Both the position numbers and the translations under genes were made by a program. From Bradyrhizobium murdochi (GTDB lineage: Bacteria; Pseudomonadota; Alphaproteobacteria; Rhizobiales; Xanthobacteraceae): a stretch of 34,248 nucleotides of DNA. The stretch lies in contig NZ_AXAU01000039.1 of NCBI RefSeq assembly GCF_000472965.1, forward strand, positions 1 to 34,248, in the 5' to 3' direction. Below, one piece after another: positions 33,552 through 34,248 of the stretch (position 1 is the first letter of the stretch; the number at the start of each line of letters is the position of its first letter). The notes beneath the pieces were generated by a model. The model was not told where the DNA came from, did not search any database, and worked only from the letters and a program-made list of their open reading frames with translations.

Positions 33552-34248
33552 TCAGGCTTTTCGGCCGGGCTTACGGGTTCGTCGCATGCTCTCGCCGTTG
33601 AGATCGATCCGGTGGGCGTTATGGACCAGGCGGTCGAGGACGGCGTCGGCGTAGGTGGGGTCGCCAATCAGCGCGTGCCATTGATCAACGGGGAGCTGGC
33701 TGGTGACGATGGTGGAGCGGCGGCCGTATCGGTCCTCAAGGATCTCCAGGAGGTCGTGACGGGCCGCGGCGTCGAGCGGCTCGAGGCCCCAATCGTCGAG
33801 GATAAGCAGATCGACGCGACCGAGCGCACGCAGGAGCCGGGGTGGCGGCCGTCGCCGCGTCCCAGGGCGAGATCGGTGAACAGCCGCGGGACACGCTGAT
33901 AGAGCACGGAGCGGTTGTCGCGGCAGGCCTTGTTACCGAGCGCCGAGGCGATCCAGCTCTTGCCAACACCGGAAGGCCCGCAGATCAGCAGGTTGGCATG
34001 GTCATCGATCCATTGGCCTTCGACCAGCATCGTCAGGAGGCTGCGGTCGAGGCCGCGCGGGGTGCGGTAGTCGATGTCCTCGACGCAGGCCTGTTGGCGC
34101 AGCTTGGCATATTGCAGCCGCTTCGAGAGCCGCTTGTCGCGTCGCAGGGACGCTTCGCGTTCGAGCAGGAGCGCGAGCCATTCGGCATGGCCGAGGCTCG
34201 TGGCGTCGCCGCCGGCTTCGATGTCGGCGAAGGCCTTGGCCATGCCGT
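33552..34248 (-). pseudogene. istB: IstB helper, right copy, partial and frameshifted
   Basis: Identical to the left istB where both are visible. The stop is at 33552-33554; the Walker A part lies in the 33668-34243 frame, and the conserved C-terminal part (LLILDDWGLEPLDA through RKPGRKA) is in the next frame. The break is at the run of four G at 33839-33842, the mirror of 608-611. The start codon lies beyond the window edge. Confidence 0.82.

Larger units (their letters stand above)
33296..34248 (-). mobile_element. IS21-family element, right copy (partial, inverted)
   Basis: The exact reverse complement of 202-1154. It begins at the terminal TG (33296) and runs out of the window inside istB. 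Its end repeats occupy 33296-33388. Both copies point their istB 3' ends toward the enclosed region, the inverted arrangement of a composite transposon. The outer ends are not in the window, so target duplications cannot be checked. Confidence 0.9.

Noticed and set aside
1..34248. CRISPR arrays, tRNA or rRNA genes
   Set aside because: No regularly spaced direct repeats, no tRNA cloverleaf core (GGTTCRAATCC type) and no rRNA-like segment were seen. The only tandem repeats are the IS21 ends.

Overview
The window is GC-rich DNA with proteobacterial gene style. Its content (many acyl-CoA dehydrogenases, an aldR-ald type pair, IS21 and IS3 elements, many broken genes) suggests an alphaproteobacterium of the Bradyrhizobium/Rhodopseudomonas type, in an accessory region such as a symbiosis or genomic island. 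The organism is inferred from protein flavour only; no rRNA, tRNA or core marker is present.

Layout. Positions 1-1154 and 33296-34248 are two identical copies of one IS21-family element in inverted orientation, with istB pointing inward. They bracket 32,141 bp. From left to right inside: a pabB-pabA remnant cut by an insertion sequence at both ends (1155-2941); an IS3-family element (2942-4186); a truncated acyl-CoA dehydrogenase pseudogene (about 4860-5292); a MaoC hydratase (5771-6634); an acyl-CoA dehydrogenase pair followed by a DUF35 and thiolase-like pair (7474-11540); a divergent ald/asnC-type pair, both frameshifted (12128-13876); an operon-like run of acyl-CoA dehydrogenase, triple RidA-domain protein, MaoC-type hydratase(s), FadB/PimF-type bifunctional enzyme and thiolase (15023-21776); two tandem broken CaiB/BaiF (racemase-like) genes (22185-24684); a LysR regulator (25293-26294); and acyl-CoA dehydrogenase, acyl-CoA synthetase, a second DUF35 and thiolase-like pair, and an SDR (26971-32609).

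The intact genes form a nearly complete acyl-CoA degradation kit: CoA ligation, alpha-methylacyl racemisation (now broken), several dehydrogenations, MaoC hydrations, FadB-type hydration and oxidation, a true thiolase with its Cys/His/Cys set, and two DUF35-paired thiolase homologues that lack the nucleophilic Cys and look like retro-aldolases. This resembles enzyme sets for branched, isoprenoid or steroid-like side chains. The substrate cannot be read from the sequence.

Most notable: a 54-bp element repeated about 230 bp upstream of two acyl-CoA dehydrogenase starts; a single-chain protein with three RidA domains, none with the usual Arg; a fused MaoC pair that is explained by one extra G; and at least ten frame breaks, several of them one missing G, which may be gene decay or base-calling error.
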